A stretch of DNA of 21,904 nt from Gemmatimonadota bacterium (GCA_016880225.1 JAEHDT010000151.1:1-21904); one strand, 5' to 3'. Shown: positions 1 through 7,977, numbered from the stretch's first letter. The notes: generated by a model not told the origin, from the sequence alone. Numbers and translations: made by a program.

Positions 1-647
1 ACCACGGCGAGCACGGCCACCTGACGCGCGGGCGGCGCGGCGTGGGGCTCCACACGCTCCAGCGCGAGCGCCGCGGCGTGTGCCGCGCGGCCCAGCCGCG
101 CCGGCACCAGGCCATACGCCCGCTCGATCGCCCGTGCAAGGCGCGGCGCCGGCAACACGCTCCACGGCCGGCGCCACAGCACGAGCTCGTGAAACGGCAT
201 GGCGGGCCCGCCGCGGCGTGGCGTGATGGCGTCGTAGGCGAGCGCGAATTGCGGGAGCGGAACGAGCGGCAGGCGGGCGGGGCGCAGCCGCCGCTCCACC
301 TCCAGCTCGGTGGTGAGCGCCAGCCGGCCGGGATCTACCAGGGCGCGGAGCCGCCGCGCCGGTTCCGCATCGCCGGCGAAGATGTGGTCCGGATCGAGCT
401 CGACCACGCGCGACTCGCAGCGCGTCACGCCCGCCACGTCGAGCGCGAGCCAGCGCCGGTCGTCCACGTCGAAGCGCAGCCGACAGCTCGCGCCGCGCCG
501 CTGCAGATCGCCGTCGCGCGTGTCGAAATAGAGATCGCGGTGAAAGCTCCGCCGCACGGGACCGGGGCGGAGGCCGAGCGGCAGCGGCGCCGCCACCAGC
601 TCGTCCAGGCGCGCGGCGCCCGGCACATCCCACCGCAGCTCGCTCAC
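1..647 (-). CDS. CYTH-domain protein, partial (runs off left edge)
   Basis: Reading the minus strand from GTG at 647 gives an open frame of 215 residues with no stop before the edge. It has no ATG start, so a simple ORF search would miss it. Residues 40-43 are YFDT, followed by a GDLQRRGASCRLR stretch at 46-58. This is the characteristic 'tyrosine-aspartate, then Arg-Arg-Gly ... Arg-Leu-Arg' signature of the CYTH fold, which binds triphosphates or polyphosphate. Glu-containing strands follow (ELEVERR). The usual N-terminal ExExK motif is not visible, so the triphosphatase chemistry is uncertain. The start lies 4 bp after the stop of the upstream exported protein, suggesting translational coupling. 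The missing C-terminus might carry a further domain such as a CHAD or kinase domain; this cannot be seen. The fold call is moderately sure and the function is not known. Confidence 0.68.
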   Translation of the reverse strand, partial: MSELRWDVPGAARLDELVAAPLPLGLRPGPVRRSFHRDLYFDTRDGDLQRRGASCRLRFDVDDRRWLALDVAGVTRCESRVVELDPDHIFAGDAEPARRLRALVDPGRLALTTELEVERRLRPARLPLVPLPQFALAYDAITPRRGGPAMPFHELVLWRRPWSVLPAPRLARAIERAYGLVPARLGRAAHAAALALERVEPHAAPPARQVAVLAV

Positions 648-651
648 CGCC

Positions 652-1719
652 TCAACTCTGCCGGCAACCGCGGACGAATTCGCGACGGACGCGCCCCGCG
701 TCGTTGATGGTTCTATAGAACTCGTCGTAGTAGTCGAGCGCCTGCTGGATCCGCTTGAGCTCCAGTCCCTCCGGCTCCATGCCGCGATACAGCGCGTAGA
801 TCGGGTCCTTCTGGCGGTTGAACCGGACGAACAGCGCGTCGAACTCTTGGGGCGCGCGGCAGGTGCCCCGGAACGTGCGCTCGCGCACGTTGCGGATCTG
901 GAGCCGCGGATCGGGCTGGGCGTACGGCGTCCAGATGACTCCCGACCAGTCGAAGTCGTAGGGGACAGGGTACACGACGCCGGTCGAGTCGCGGATCAGG
1001 ACGATGTTGTGCAGCGCCGACACCGCCCAGTCGGTGTTGCCGATCATGTACTGGAACATGGCGGCGAGGCCCATTTGCTCGAAGTCGAGGTCCGGCTGCA
1101 GCACCCCCTTCTGCTCCAGCACCTGGGCGGCGTTGCGCCGCGCCATGCGGTCGTCGTCCTCCACGAAGAAGGCGTTGCGGGTCTCGGCGGCGTGTTTGCC
1201 GGCGGCGTCGGCGTAGGTCACGCGCGCGAGCCGCACGCGGAAGCTCTTGTCGGTGAGGAGATTGTAGGCGCGGTAGATGAGGTACTCCTCGAGCACGTAG
1301 TTCGCATAGGAGCGGCCGCCCCGGCATTGCACGGAAAGCTTGAGGCTGCCCTGGTGGGCGAACAGCGTGTGCGCGCTTTGCTCGCGGTCGAATGTCACCT
1401 TGAGGGGCGGATACTGGCACGTGGCGAGGCGGAAATGGCCACGGGTGCGGAGCTGCACGGGGAGCGCGACCGAGTCGCCGGACGCGGCGACGTACGACAG
1501 CACGCCGGGAACGTCTCGCTTCTCGCTGCCGCGCTGCTTCGTGATCGCGCCGAAGTCGGCAGTGAGCGTCAGGGCGAGCGGCTCCGCGGCGTCAAACAGG
1601 CGCGCGCGCGCGACGGGCTCCGAGTCGGCCAGCGCTTGAGCGCCGGTGGGCCGGGCCGGGAGGCTCGCGAACAGGAAAAGGGCCGCACCGCACGTGCGGG
1701 TCACCCGCTGGAGGGTCAC
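652..1719 (-). CDS. exported protein with CotH/HipA-kinase-like motifs
   Basis: The frame stays open upstream to 1896, but the first 59 codons read as low-complexity noise and overlap the divergent channel gene. GTG at 1719 (or 1704) puts a signal peptide at the N-terminus (hydrophobic core AALFLFASL, then PTGAQA), giving about 355 residues. The mature part contains GNTDW at 227-231 followed by HN at 237-238, and PYDFDW at 253-258. The spacing of an Asp/His-Asn catalytic loop and a DFD metal motif resembles the atypical protein kinases of the CotH/HipA type, where a 'P-x-D-x-D-W' element binds metal. Exported CotH-like proteins are often encoded beside VTC/CYTH-type proteins, and the next gene here is a CYTH protein 4 bp downstream. 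I see the motifs directly; kinase activity is inference. An uncharacterised secreted protein remains possible. Confidence 0.6.
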   Translation of the reverse strand: MTLQRVTRTCGAALFLFASLPARPTGAQALADSEPVARARLFDAAEPLALTLTADFGAITKQRGSEKRDVPGVLSYVAASGDSVALPVQLRTRGHFRLATCQYPPLKVTFDREQSAHTLFAHQGSLKLSVQCRGGRSYANYVLEEYLIYRAYNLLTDKSFRVRLARVTYADAAGKHAAETRNAFFVEDDDRMARRNAAQVLEQKGVLQPDLDFEQMGLAAMFQYMIGNTDWAVSALHNIVLIRDSTGVVYPVPYDFDWSGVIWTPYAQPDPRLQIRNVRERTFRGTCRAPQEFDALFVRFNRQKDPIYALYRGMEPEGLELKRIQQALDYYDEFYRTINDAGRVRREFVRGCRQS

Positions 1720-1792
1720 GCCGCAACTTACGGGCGGCCGGGGAGGCTCGCCAGCGACGCCCGAGACGGGCAACTTAGTGGGCGTGCGCTGG

Positions 1793-2908
1793 ATGGCCGG
1801 TGTCGGGGGCGCGGTGCTGCTTGCCGTGGTCCTGTGGGACGCGTTCGAGACGATCATCCTGCCGCGGCGGGTGAGCGGTAGGATCCGCCTCACCAAGTTG
1901 TTCTACCGGTTCACGTGGATCCCGTGGCGCGGCACGGCGCGGCTGCTGTCGGGCCGGCGGCGTGACGCGTTCCTCTCCTTTTATGGTCCTCTCTCGTTGA
2001 TCCTGCTGCTCGCTTTGTGGGCGGCCGGGATCGTACTCGCCTTCGGGTTGCTGCAATGGGGGGCGGGTTCGGCGCTCACCTTCGCGGGGGGGCTGCCCGG
2101 CTTCGGGTCCGACGTGTACATGAGCGGCACGACGTTCTTCACGCTGGGATTGGGCGACGTGGTGCCCAAGAGTGCGGTGGCCAAAGGACTCACGGCGGTC
2201 GAGGCTGGGATGGGGTTCGCCTTCCTCGCGGTGGTGATCGGCTATTTCCCCGTGATCTATCAGGCGTTCTCGCGTCGCGAAGTGGCGATCTCGCTGCTCG
2301 ACGCCCGCGCCGGCTCACCGCCCAGCGCGGCGGAGCTGTTGTGGCGGCACCGGGGCGATCCCGGTGCGGCGGCGCTCGCCGACCTGTTACGCGAGTGGGA
2401 GCGCTGGGCCGCCGACGTGCTCGAGAGCCATCTGTCGTATCCGCCCCTCGCGTACTTCCGGTCACAGCACTACAACGAGTCGTGGCTCGCCGCGCTCACG
2501 ACCATCCTCGACACGAGCGCGGTCGTGATGGTCGGCCTCGAAGGATGGTGCCTGCGCCAAGCAGAGCTCACCTTCGCCATGGCGCGTCACGCGGTGGTGG
2601 ACCTGGCACAGGTCTTCAGCACGCCACCGGGGCACGCCGGCGACCGTCTGCCAGCGGCGGACCTGGCGCGCCTGCGGGAACGGCTGGCGAGCGGCGGCAT
2701 GCGACTCAAGGCACGCCCCGACTTCGAGGAGCGGCTGACGGAGCTGCGCCGCATGTACGAGCCCTACGTGATCGCGCTGTCGCGCTACCTCTCGCTACCT
2801 CTGCCGCCCTGGATCCGAGCCACCGAGCGGCCCGACAACTGGCAGACCAGCGCATGGGACCGGGTGGTACGGCTGCCGGCCCGCGACTCGAGCGAGGACC
2901 ACTTCTAG
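1793..2908 (+). CDS. two-TM-type ion channel (potassium channel family), GLGD filter
   Basis: An integral membrane protein of about 371 residues. A first hydrophobic helix begins at the N-terminus and ends in DAFETIILPRR. A second follows (LILLLALWAAGIVLAFG), then a pore loop with the filter TLGLGD, and a third helix (AFLAVVIGYFPVIYQAF). The arrangement of helix, re-entrant pore and helix is that of the Ion_trans_2 (KcsA-like) potassium channel family, with one extra N-terminal helix. The C-terminal 200 residues are soluble and largely helical, with no recognisable RCK or cyclic-nucleotide domain. I chose ATG at 1793 because it starts just before the first helix; GTG at 1778 and 1784 are alternatives, and the frame is open back to 1646. 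It is divergent from the exported kinase-like gene, with both promoters confined to about 75 bp. Leu in place of Tyr in the filter makes ion selectivity uncertain. Confidence 0.82.
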   Translation: MAGVGGAVLLAVVLWDAFETIILPRRVSGRIRLTKLFYRFTWIPWRGTARLLSGRRRDAFLSFYGPLSLILLLALWAAGIVLAFGLLQWGAGSALTFAGGLPGFGSDVYMSGTTFFTLGLGDVVPKSAVAKGLTAVEAGMGFAFLAVVIGYFPVIYQAFSRREVAISLLDARAGSPPSAAELLWRHRGDPGAAALADLLREWERWAADVLESHLSYPPLAYFRSQHYNESWLAALTTILDTSAVVMVGLEGWCLRQAELTFAMARHAVVDLAQVFSTPPGHAGDRLPAADLARLRERLASGGMRLKARPDFEERLTELRRMYEPYVIALSRYLSLPLPPWIRATERPDNWQTSAWDRVVRLPARDSSEDHF

Positions 2909-2928
2909 ACGACGCCGGAGAGAGGTGC

Positions 2929-3615
2929 CTAAGGCGGGGTGCTGCCCATGCGCACCCCTACTTCGTCCAGGTGTTTCAGCATGTCCGCGGGGTCCTGATA
3001 CACGCGATAGGCGCCGGCGCGCTCCAGCTCGTCTTCGCCGTACCCGCCGGAGAGGAGCCCCACGCCGAGCGCACCGGCCCGCCGCGCGGCGAGCAGATCC
3101 CACACGCTGTCCCCGACCACCACGGACTCGTCGATCGGGACCTGCAGCCGCGCCGCGGCGGCGAGGAACAGATCGGGATCGGGCTTGGCGTGCTCCACCT
3201 GATCGCGGGTCACGACCGGCACGCCGGCCGGAACGCCCAGCATGTCGAGCGTAGGCTTGGCGCTCTCCATTCGTCCGCTCGTGCCAATCGCCCACGGCAC
3301 GCCGGCGCTCGTCAGGTAGGCGAGCAGCTCGCGGGCCCCGGGGAGCGGACGCACCTGTTCCACCTGGCGGGCATACGCCTCCGCGTGCACCCGCCGGATC
3401 TGGGCCGCCTGCTCGGGCTTCAGATCGCGGCCGGTCTCGCGGAACAGCGCGTTGACGAACAATCCGCCGCTCATGCCGATGCGGCGGTGGATGCGCCACA
3501 CCGAGAGCTCGATGCCGGCGCTCTCCAGCGCCTCGCGCCAGGCGAGCACATGCTGGTACACGCTGTCCACCAGCGTGCCGTCGAGATCGAAGAGGAATGC
3601 CGGACCGGGTTGCAC
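2929..3615 (-). CDS. HAD-superfamily phosphatase (phosphoglycolate-phosphatase-like)
   Basis: A cytosolic 228-residue protein starting at GTG 3615. All four HAD motifs are present. The nucleophile motif is DLDGT at 10-14 with Asp10 as nucleophile and Asp12 as acid/base. Motif II is GTSG at 111-114. Motif III is Lys144 in HAKPDPD. Motif IV is GDSVWD at 168-173. Residues 17-90 form a small helical cap, as in subfamily I enzymes such as Gph and beta-phosphoglucomutase. A dephosphorylation reaction on a small phosphorylated metabolite is expected, but the substrate cannot be deduced. It lies 21 bp downstream of the ferredoxin/flavoprotein gene on the same strand and may be cotranscribed. Its 3' end converges on the channel gene with only 20 bp between the two stops and no hairpin there. 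Confidence 0.88.
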   Translation of the reverse strand: MQPGPAFLFDLDGTLVDSVYQHVLAWREALESAGIELSVWRIHRRIGMSGGLFVNALFRETGRDLKPEQAAQIRRVHAEAYARQVEQVRPLPGARELLAYLTSAGVPWAIGTSGRMESAKPTLDMLGVPAGVPVVTRDQVEHAKPDPDLFLAAAARLQVPIDESVVVGDSVWDLLAARRAGALGVGLLSGGYGEDELERAGAYRVYQDPADMLKHLDEVGVRMGSTPP

Positions 3616-3636
3616 GGTCCCGGAATCTAGCCGGCC

Positions 3637-5007
3637 TTACGCCGTGCGGCGGGTGAGCTTCGCCTCCGAGGCGGTGTCGCGCGAGAGGTCCCGCTGGCCC
3701 AGCTGGATGCCCACCTTCTGGAGGAACTCGTTGGGTGGCGTGCCGCCGGCGAACACCCAGACGTAGTCGTTCGGGACTTCGCGCACCTTGCCCGCGACCT
3801 CGAGCAGCACGGACTTCTCCCGGATCTCCACCGGCTGCGAATTGAAGATCACCTTCAACCTGCCGGTCTTGGTGTACTCAGGCAGGCGCTTGGCGTTGCG
3901 CTCCTTGATACGGCTGAACGCCTCCTTCCGGTACGACAGGACGACCTGGTTGCCCTTCTGATGGGCGAGCCCCATCGCCGCCTCGACGGCGCTGTCTCCG
4001 CCGCCCACCACCAGGATCTTCGCGCCGGTGTAGGCATCCGCCTCGATCAGGCTGTACATGACCTTGGGGAGCTCTTCTCCCTTGATGTCGAGCTTGCGCG
4101 GCGTGCCGCGGCGGCCGAGGGCGAGGATCACCGTCCAGGCGCGGTATCGGCCCTTGGTGGTGTGGATGGAGAAGGAGCCGTCCGCCTCCTTCCGGATGTC
4201 TTCGACCTTTTCGCTGGTGTGCACCTTGAGCCCCGCCTGGCGGTGCAGCTTCTGCCAGAAGTGAAGCAGCTCTTCTTTTGAGATCTTGAGCTTCTTGAAC
4301 TTGCCGTGGAGCGGGAACTCGACCGGGCTCGTCATCACGAGCTTCTGGCGCGGGTACTTCGCGACGGTGCCCCCGAACTCGTCCTGCTCGAGCGTGACGT
4401 AACTGAGCTTGCGCTCGATGGCGCGGAGCGATGCGCTGATGCCGCCCGGTCCTGCCCCGACCACGCACACGTCGTGCACGCCCGGCACGGACCGGCCGCG
4501 CTTGATCTGGCCCAGGCGGGCGGTGATGGTGTCGATGCAGTCGCGCCCCTGGTTGACGGCATTCTTGATGAGCGCCAGGCCGCCCAGCTCGCCGACGATG
4601 AACATGTTCGGGACGTTGCTCTCGTGCTGCGGCGTGAGCTGCGGCATGTCGGCTCCCACGCTGGGGCTCGCCATCACGATGGTGATGGCGCCGACGGGGC
4701 AGGCTTCGGCGCACAGCCCGTGCCCGATGCACTTGTGCCCGTTCACGATGCCCGCCTTGCCGCCGATCACCGCCAGCACGTCGCCCTCGGGGCACACGTC
4801 GACGCAAGCACCGCAGCCGATGCAGTAGGTGGCGTCGATGTGGGGGTGCTGGGCGCGCGGGCCGCCTGAGAAGAGCTTGCCGCGCTCGGCGGCGGCGCGG
4901 GCGGCGGTCTCCTTCTTCCTCATGCGCCGCAGGTGCGACGTAATAAGGAAGAGCAGCAGGACCCCGAAGGTGACGTACATCAGCTTGTCGTTCATGTGCT
5001 CCTTCAT
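3637..5007 (-). CDS. membrane-anchored ferredoxin / FAD / NAD(P) oxidoreductase
   Basis: A 456-residue modular electron-transfer protein. Residues 9-25 form one transmembrane helix, followed by a basic stretch, so the redox domains probably face the cytoplasm. A ferredoxin-like region follows with a complete C62-x2-C65-x2-C68-x3-C72-P motif. A second motif has Cys93, Cys99 and Cys103 but His96 where the second Cys is expected. A segment at 135-154 (VGELGGLALIKNAV) resembles the C-terminal FAD contact of thioredoxin-reductase-like flavoproteins, here placed before the dinucleotide domains. Then come GAGPGG (184-189, FAD) and GGGDSA (335-340, NAD(P)H). No CxxC disulfide is present, so it is not a thioredoxin reductase. 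The start may instead be ATG at 4995. It is divergent from the multiheme cytochrome operon, 214 bp away, and may exchange electrons between NAD(P)H or ferredoxin and the membrane. That role is inference. Confidence 0.85.
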   Translation of the reverse strand: MKEHMNDKLMYVTFGVLLLFLITSHLRRMRKKETAARAAAERGKLFSGGPRAQHPHIDATYCIGCGACVDVCPEGDVLAVIGGKAGIVNGHKCIGHGLCAEACPVGAITIVMASPSVGADMPQLTPQHESNVPNMFIVGELGGLALIKNAVNQGRDCIDTITARLGQIKRGRSVPGVHDVCVVGAGPGGISASLRAIERKLSYVTLEQDEFGGTVAKYPRQKLVMTSPVEFPLHGKFKKLKISKEELLHFWQKLHRQAGLKVHTSEKVEDIRKEADGSFSIHTTKGRYRAWTVILALGRRGTPRKLDIKGEELPKVMYSLIEADAYTGAKILVVGGGDSAVEAAMGLAHQKGNQVVLSYRKEAFSRIKERNAKRLPEYTKTGRLKVIFNSQPVEIREKSVLLEVAGKVREVPNDYVWVFAGGTPPNEFLQKVGIQLGQRDLSRDTASEAKLTRRTA

Positions 5008-5221
5008 GAAGCGCCGGCTACTTCCCTTGTATCGTGCCGGGGCAGCGTGTCCCGTTTCGCTTCACGTGTAGCGCGGGCGCGCGCCGTGGCTCACAAGGTA
5101 CACTCCTTGCGCGTACCGCCGCTGCAGTTTCCGTTCCGAAATGTTGCACGGCAGCCGCCCGGTGCGACCGTGGGCCAGATCACCGCCCCGATGCGTCAAG
5201 TGGAGTAAAAGACAGATCCCC
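5008..5221. promoter_or_regulatory. divergent intergenic region upstream of the cytochrome operon
   Basis: A 214-bp gap separates the divergent ferredoxin/flavoprotein gene and the first gene of the cytochrome operon, so promoters for both must lie here or very close. I found no convincing -35/-10 pair or palindromic operator by eye. A GGAG at 5202-5205 is 16 bases from the ATG at 5222, too far for a good ribosome binding site. The assignment rests on gene orientation only. Confidence 0.4.
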
Positions 5222-6214
5222 ATGTCCCACTCCGGCCCCGTCCCGACCCCTGGTGCGAGGCTCGAGCGGCGAGCTACGCCGCCCGGGCGCCCTCCGGTGC
5301 GCGTGTACGCCACCCGCCCGCCGATCCAGCTGCACGAGCGCGAGCCGGCGCGGCGACGCGCGCCCTTCAAGCTCTTCGTGGTGGCGCTCGTGGCGATCTG
5401 CGTTGCCGGTTGGCCGTCCTACTACGCGCTCCCCATGGCCGCCCGGGTACGGAGCCCGCTGCACCCCTGGCTCAAGTCGTCGGGTTACATCGGCCAGAGC
5501 GCGGGACTCCTGGCGCTCGTCATTTTCGTCTTCCTCTGGCTGTACCCGCTGCGCAAGAAGTTCCGCTCGCTCGCCTTCACCGGGTCGATCGCCCGCTGGC
5601 TCGACGTGCACGTGCTCGCGGCGCTGGCCTTGCCGCTGCTCGTCGCGATCCACGCCGCCTGGCGGTTCGAGGGCCTGATCGGGCTGGGCTTCTGGAGCAT
5701 GATGGTGGTCTGGGTGTCGGGCATCGCCGGCCGTTACATCTACGCGAAGATCCCGCGCGGCAAGGCGGGCGTCGAGCTCACGCTGGAGGAAATCGCCACC
5801 CGCCGCCGGGAGCTGCTCGAAGAGATCGCCCACGCGAGCGGGCTCGACGTGAATCTGGTGGAAGCGACGCTCGCCGCGGGGCAGTCGCCGGGGACGCACC
5901 GGGGGGCTCTGGGCACGCTGTGGCGCATGGTCGCCGACGACCTCGCTCGTCGGCGCGCGGCCAGCAAGCTGCGCCGGTTGTGGGAGGCGAGGAGCCCGCG
6001 CCGCCGCAAGCACGACCGTCAGATGCTCCGCGCCATGCTGCGGCTCGCACGCCGCGAGATGGCGCTGGCGCAACAGGCGCGTATGCTCGACGCAACACAC
6101 GCCGTGTTCCGCTACTGGCACGTGCTGCACCGTCCCGTGGCGGTTGCCGCGCTCCTGGCGGTTCTGATCCACGTCGCCGTCGTGGTCGCACTCGGCGCGA
6201 CGTGGCTGTGGTGA
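5222..6214 (+). CDS. inner-membrane diheme b-type cytochrome (putative quinone-cytochrome c link)
   Basis: A 330-residue membrane protein whose ATG at 5222 gives a short Pro/Arg-rich cytoplasmic N-terminus. The frame is open upstream, but that part is not protein-like. Hydrophobic helices lie at roughly 50-70, 88-110, 128-148, 154-174 and 303-327. Two helices each carry His pairs 14 residues apart: His130/His144 and His303/His317, with a further His300. This spacing is typical of two b hemes ligated by bis-His across a helix pair, as in cytochrome b561 and bc1-type b subunits. Residues 172-290 form an unusually long, highly charged loop between helices four and five. The gene overlaps the next one (GTGA). 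Position at the head of a multiheme c-cytochrome operon suggests quinol oxidation or quinone reduction coupled to the periplasmic hemes. That role is inference, and I recognise no exact family. Confidence 0.75.
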   Translation: MSHSGPVPTPGARLERRATPPGRPPVRVYATRPPIQLHEREPARRRAPFKLFVVALVAICVAGWPSYYALPMAARVRSPLHPWLKSSGYIGQSAGLLALVIFVFLWLYPLRKKFRSLAFTGSIARWLDVHVLAALALPLLVAIHAAWRFEGLIGLGFWSMMVVWVSGIAGRYIYAKIPRGKAGVELTLEEIATRRRELLEEIAHASGLDVNLVEATLAAGQSPGTHRGALGTLWRMVADDLARRRAASKLRRLWEARSPRRRKHDRQMLRAMLRLARREMALAQQARMLDATHAVFRYWHVLHRPVAVAALLAVLIHVAVVVALGATWLW

Positions 6215-7977
6215 AGGGTGGCCTCGTTGCGCTGGCGCTCAGCTGCCTCGCGGGTTCGCTCGCCGCGCAGATCTCGCCTGGCCCGCTGGCCCGGCCCCAT
6301 CAGCAGCTCGAAGGGGCCCTGCGCTGCGTCTCGTGTCACGGCGGCGGCCGCAAGGAACAGATGACCGCGCGCTGCCTCGAGTGCCACAAAGAGATCGCCT
6401 GGCTGGTGCAGCAGGGCCGGGGGTACCACGCGCGCGTGCGCGACCAGGAATGCGCCACTTGCCATCCGGATCACGCCGGGCGGGACTTCGCGATGATCAG
6501 CTGGCCGGGCGGCGACTCGAGCCGCTTCGATCACGCGCGCACCGGGTGGCCGCTCGACGGGAGCCACCTGAAGACGCGGTGCGGCGATTGCCATAAGCCG
6601 GCGTTCCGGGTCGCGCGGGCGGCGAAGCTGTCCGAGCGGCGCGGGCCGAATTGGGGCTGGGTGGGCCTCGAGCGGGCGTGCGTCACTTGCCATGAAGACG
6701 TGCACAAAGGGCGCCTCGGCACGGCCTGTGCCGACTGCCACACGACCATCGATTTCAAGACCATCGCCCAGGGCAAGTTCAACCACGACCGGACGCACTA
6801 TCCCCTGCGCGGCCGCCACCGCACCGTGGCGTGCGAGAAATGCCACGACTTCTCCGGGGGCAAAGTCATTCACAGCCCGCCGTTCGCGAATTGCACCGAC
6901 AGCCACCGCGACGCGCACGCCGGCACCGCCACCCTCGCCGGCCGGGTGGTGGACTGCGCCTCGTGCCACGTGGTGGAGGACTGGCGCCCGGCGACGTACA
7001 CGGTGGCCCAGCACCGCAACACGAAGTACCCGCTCGAGGGCAAGCACCAGCAGGTGACGTGCGCCGACTGTCACGTCAAGAATCCGCCGGGCGTGCCCAC
7101 CACGCAGCTCGGCTCCGCCGGCGTGTGGATGCGGCCCGCCGCGGCGCAGTGCCGCGACTGCCACGCCGACGACCACAACGGCCAGCTCGCGTCGCGCCCC
7201 GACCGCGGGGCGTGCAGCGCCTGTCACAAGGTGGAGGGCTGGACTCCCTCCACCTTCACGGTCGCGCAGCACGCCGACCTGCGGCTCAAGCTCGAGGGAC
7301 GCCACGCCGACATCGCCTGCGCAGCGTGCCACGGCCCCGACCGCAAGGACCTACCGCCATTGCCGGGGAATCAGGTCCTCGGCAAGGCGGGCGTGGCCTT
7401 CAAGATCAAGGAGATCGAGTGCGTCTCGTGCCACGTCGATCCCCACAAGGGACGCTTCGCGGCGGGCGGCCCCCGTGCCACGGCCGGCGGGTGCCTCGCC
7501 TGCCATGACGTGCGCTCATTCCGGCCGGCCACGGCCGACGTGGCGACGCACGCGAAGTTCAGCTTCGCGCTCGAGGGCGCGCATCGGGCGACGGCGTGCG
7601 TCGGGTGCCACGACGAGTTCAAGCGCACCGGAGCAACCAAGCGGTCGTCCCTGGTGCGGGCGGCCGGCGGCATCGGCGAGCTCAGCTTCGCCGCGAAGCA
7701 CGACTGCGTGGCGTGTCACGAGACGCCGCACGGACGGCAATTCGATGCGCGCAAGGACCGGGGCCGATGCGATGCCTGCCATGGCGTGGATGCATTCGCG
7801 CCGGCGTCCGAGTTCGACCACACGAAGGACGCGTCGTTCTCGACGAAGGGCGCCCACGAGAACGTCCCGTGCAACCAGTGCCATCCGAGGGACCCGAAGG
7901 GCCGGACGGCGAAGGATCTGATCTACCGGCCGGTCTCGGGGAAATGCGAGAGTTGCCACGGCAAGGAGTCCAAATGA
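6211..7977 (+). CDS. periplasmic multiheme c-type cytochrome, 19 CxxCH plus one CxxSH
   Basis: The start is GTG at 6211, overlapping the upstream TGA as GTGA. In-frame GTGs at 6202 and 6208 are alternatives, and the frame runs open far upstream inside the previous gene. The product is about 588 residues, with an N-terminal signal peptide (LVALALSC, then SLAAQ). I count 19 CxxCH heme motifs from residue 39 to residue 579, plus a degenerate CTDSH at 228-232. Many sites are preceded by an F-(D/N)-H or A-x-H element and by a 'PLxGxH' element, matching cytochrome c3/multiheme families in which extra His residues are distal heme ligands. No lipobox is seen, so it is probably soluble in the periplasm. 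Position after the b-cytochrome suggests it carries electrons across the periplasm to the outer-membrane modules. It overlaps the next start as ATGA. Confidence 0.9.
   Translation: MKGGLVALALSCLAGSLAAQISPGPLARPHQQLEGALRCVSCHGGGRKEQMTARCLECHKEIAWLVQQGRGYHARVRDQECATCHPDHAGRDFAMISWPGGDSSRFDHARTGWPLDGSHLKTRCGDCHKPAFRVARAAKLSERRGPNWGWVGLERACVTCHEDVHKGRLGTACADCHTTIDFKTIAQGKFNHDRTHYPLRGRHRTVACEKCHDFSGGKVIHSPPFANCTDSHRDAHAGTATLAGRVVDCASCHVVEDWRPATYTVAQHRNTKYPLEGKHQQVTCADCHVKNPPGVPTTQLGSAGVWMRPAAAQCRDCHADDHNGQLASRPDRGACSACHKVEGWTPSTFTVAQHADLRLKLEGRHADIACAACHGPDRKDLPPLPGNQVLGKAGVAFKIKEIECVSCHVDPHKGRFAAGGPRATAGGCLACHDVRSFRPATADVATHAKFSFALEGAHRATACVGCHDEFKRTGATKRSSLVRAAGGIGELSFAAKHDCVACHETPHGRQFDARKDRGRCDACHGVDAFAPASEFDHTKDASFSTKGAHENVPCNQCHPRDPKGRTAKDLIYRPVSGKCESCHGKESK
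6892..6906 (+). other. degenerate heme-binding motif CTDSH
   Basis: At residues 228-232 of the 19-heme cytochrome the codons read Cys-Thr-Asp-Ser-His, where a regular CxxCH would be expected from the spacing of the neighbouring sites. The Ser codon AGC at 6901 differs from TGC by one base. This site would give either no covalent heme or a single-thioether heme. Confidence 0.85.
7963..7968 (+). promoter_or_regulatory. ribosome binding site of the 24-heme cytochrome
   Basis: AAGGAG lies five bases before the ATG at 7974. It sits within the last codons of the upstream cytochrome and fixes the start, giving an ATGA stop-start overlap. Confidence 0.7.

Noticed and set aside
42..707. Plus-strand open frame of 221 codons
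   Set aside because: Low-complexity Arg/Ala-rich product antisense to the CYTH-domain protein; it arises from the GC-rich codon pattern of the real gene.
2017..3630. Plus-strand open frame of 537 codons across the channel and HAD genes
   Set aside because: It overlaps two well-supported genes on both strands and has an Arg/Gly/Ala composition with no domains.
5191..5208. Tiny frame MRQVE* just before the b-cytochrome
   Set aside because: Five codons without a ribosome binding site; a leader-peptide role cannot be supported.
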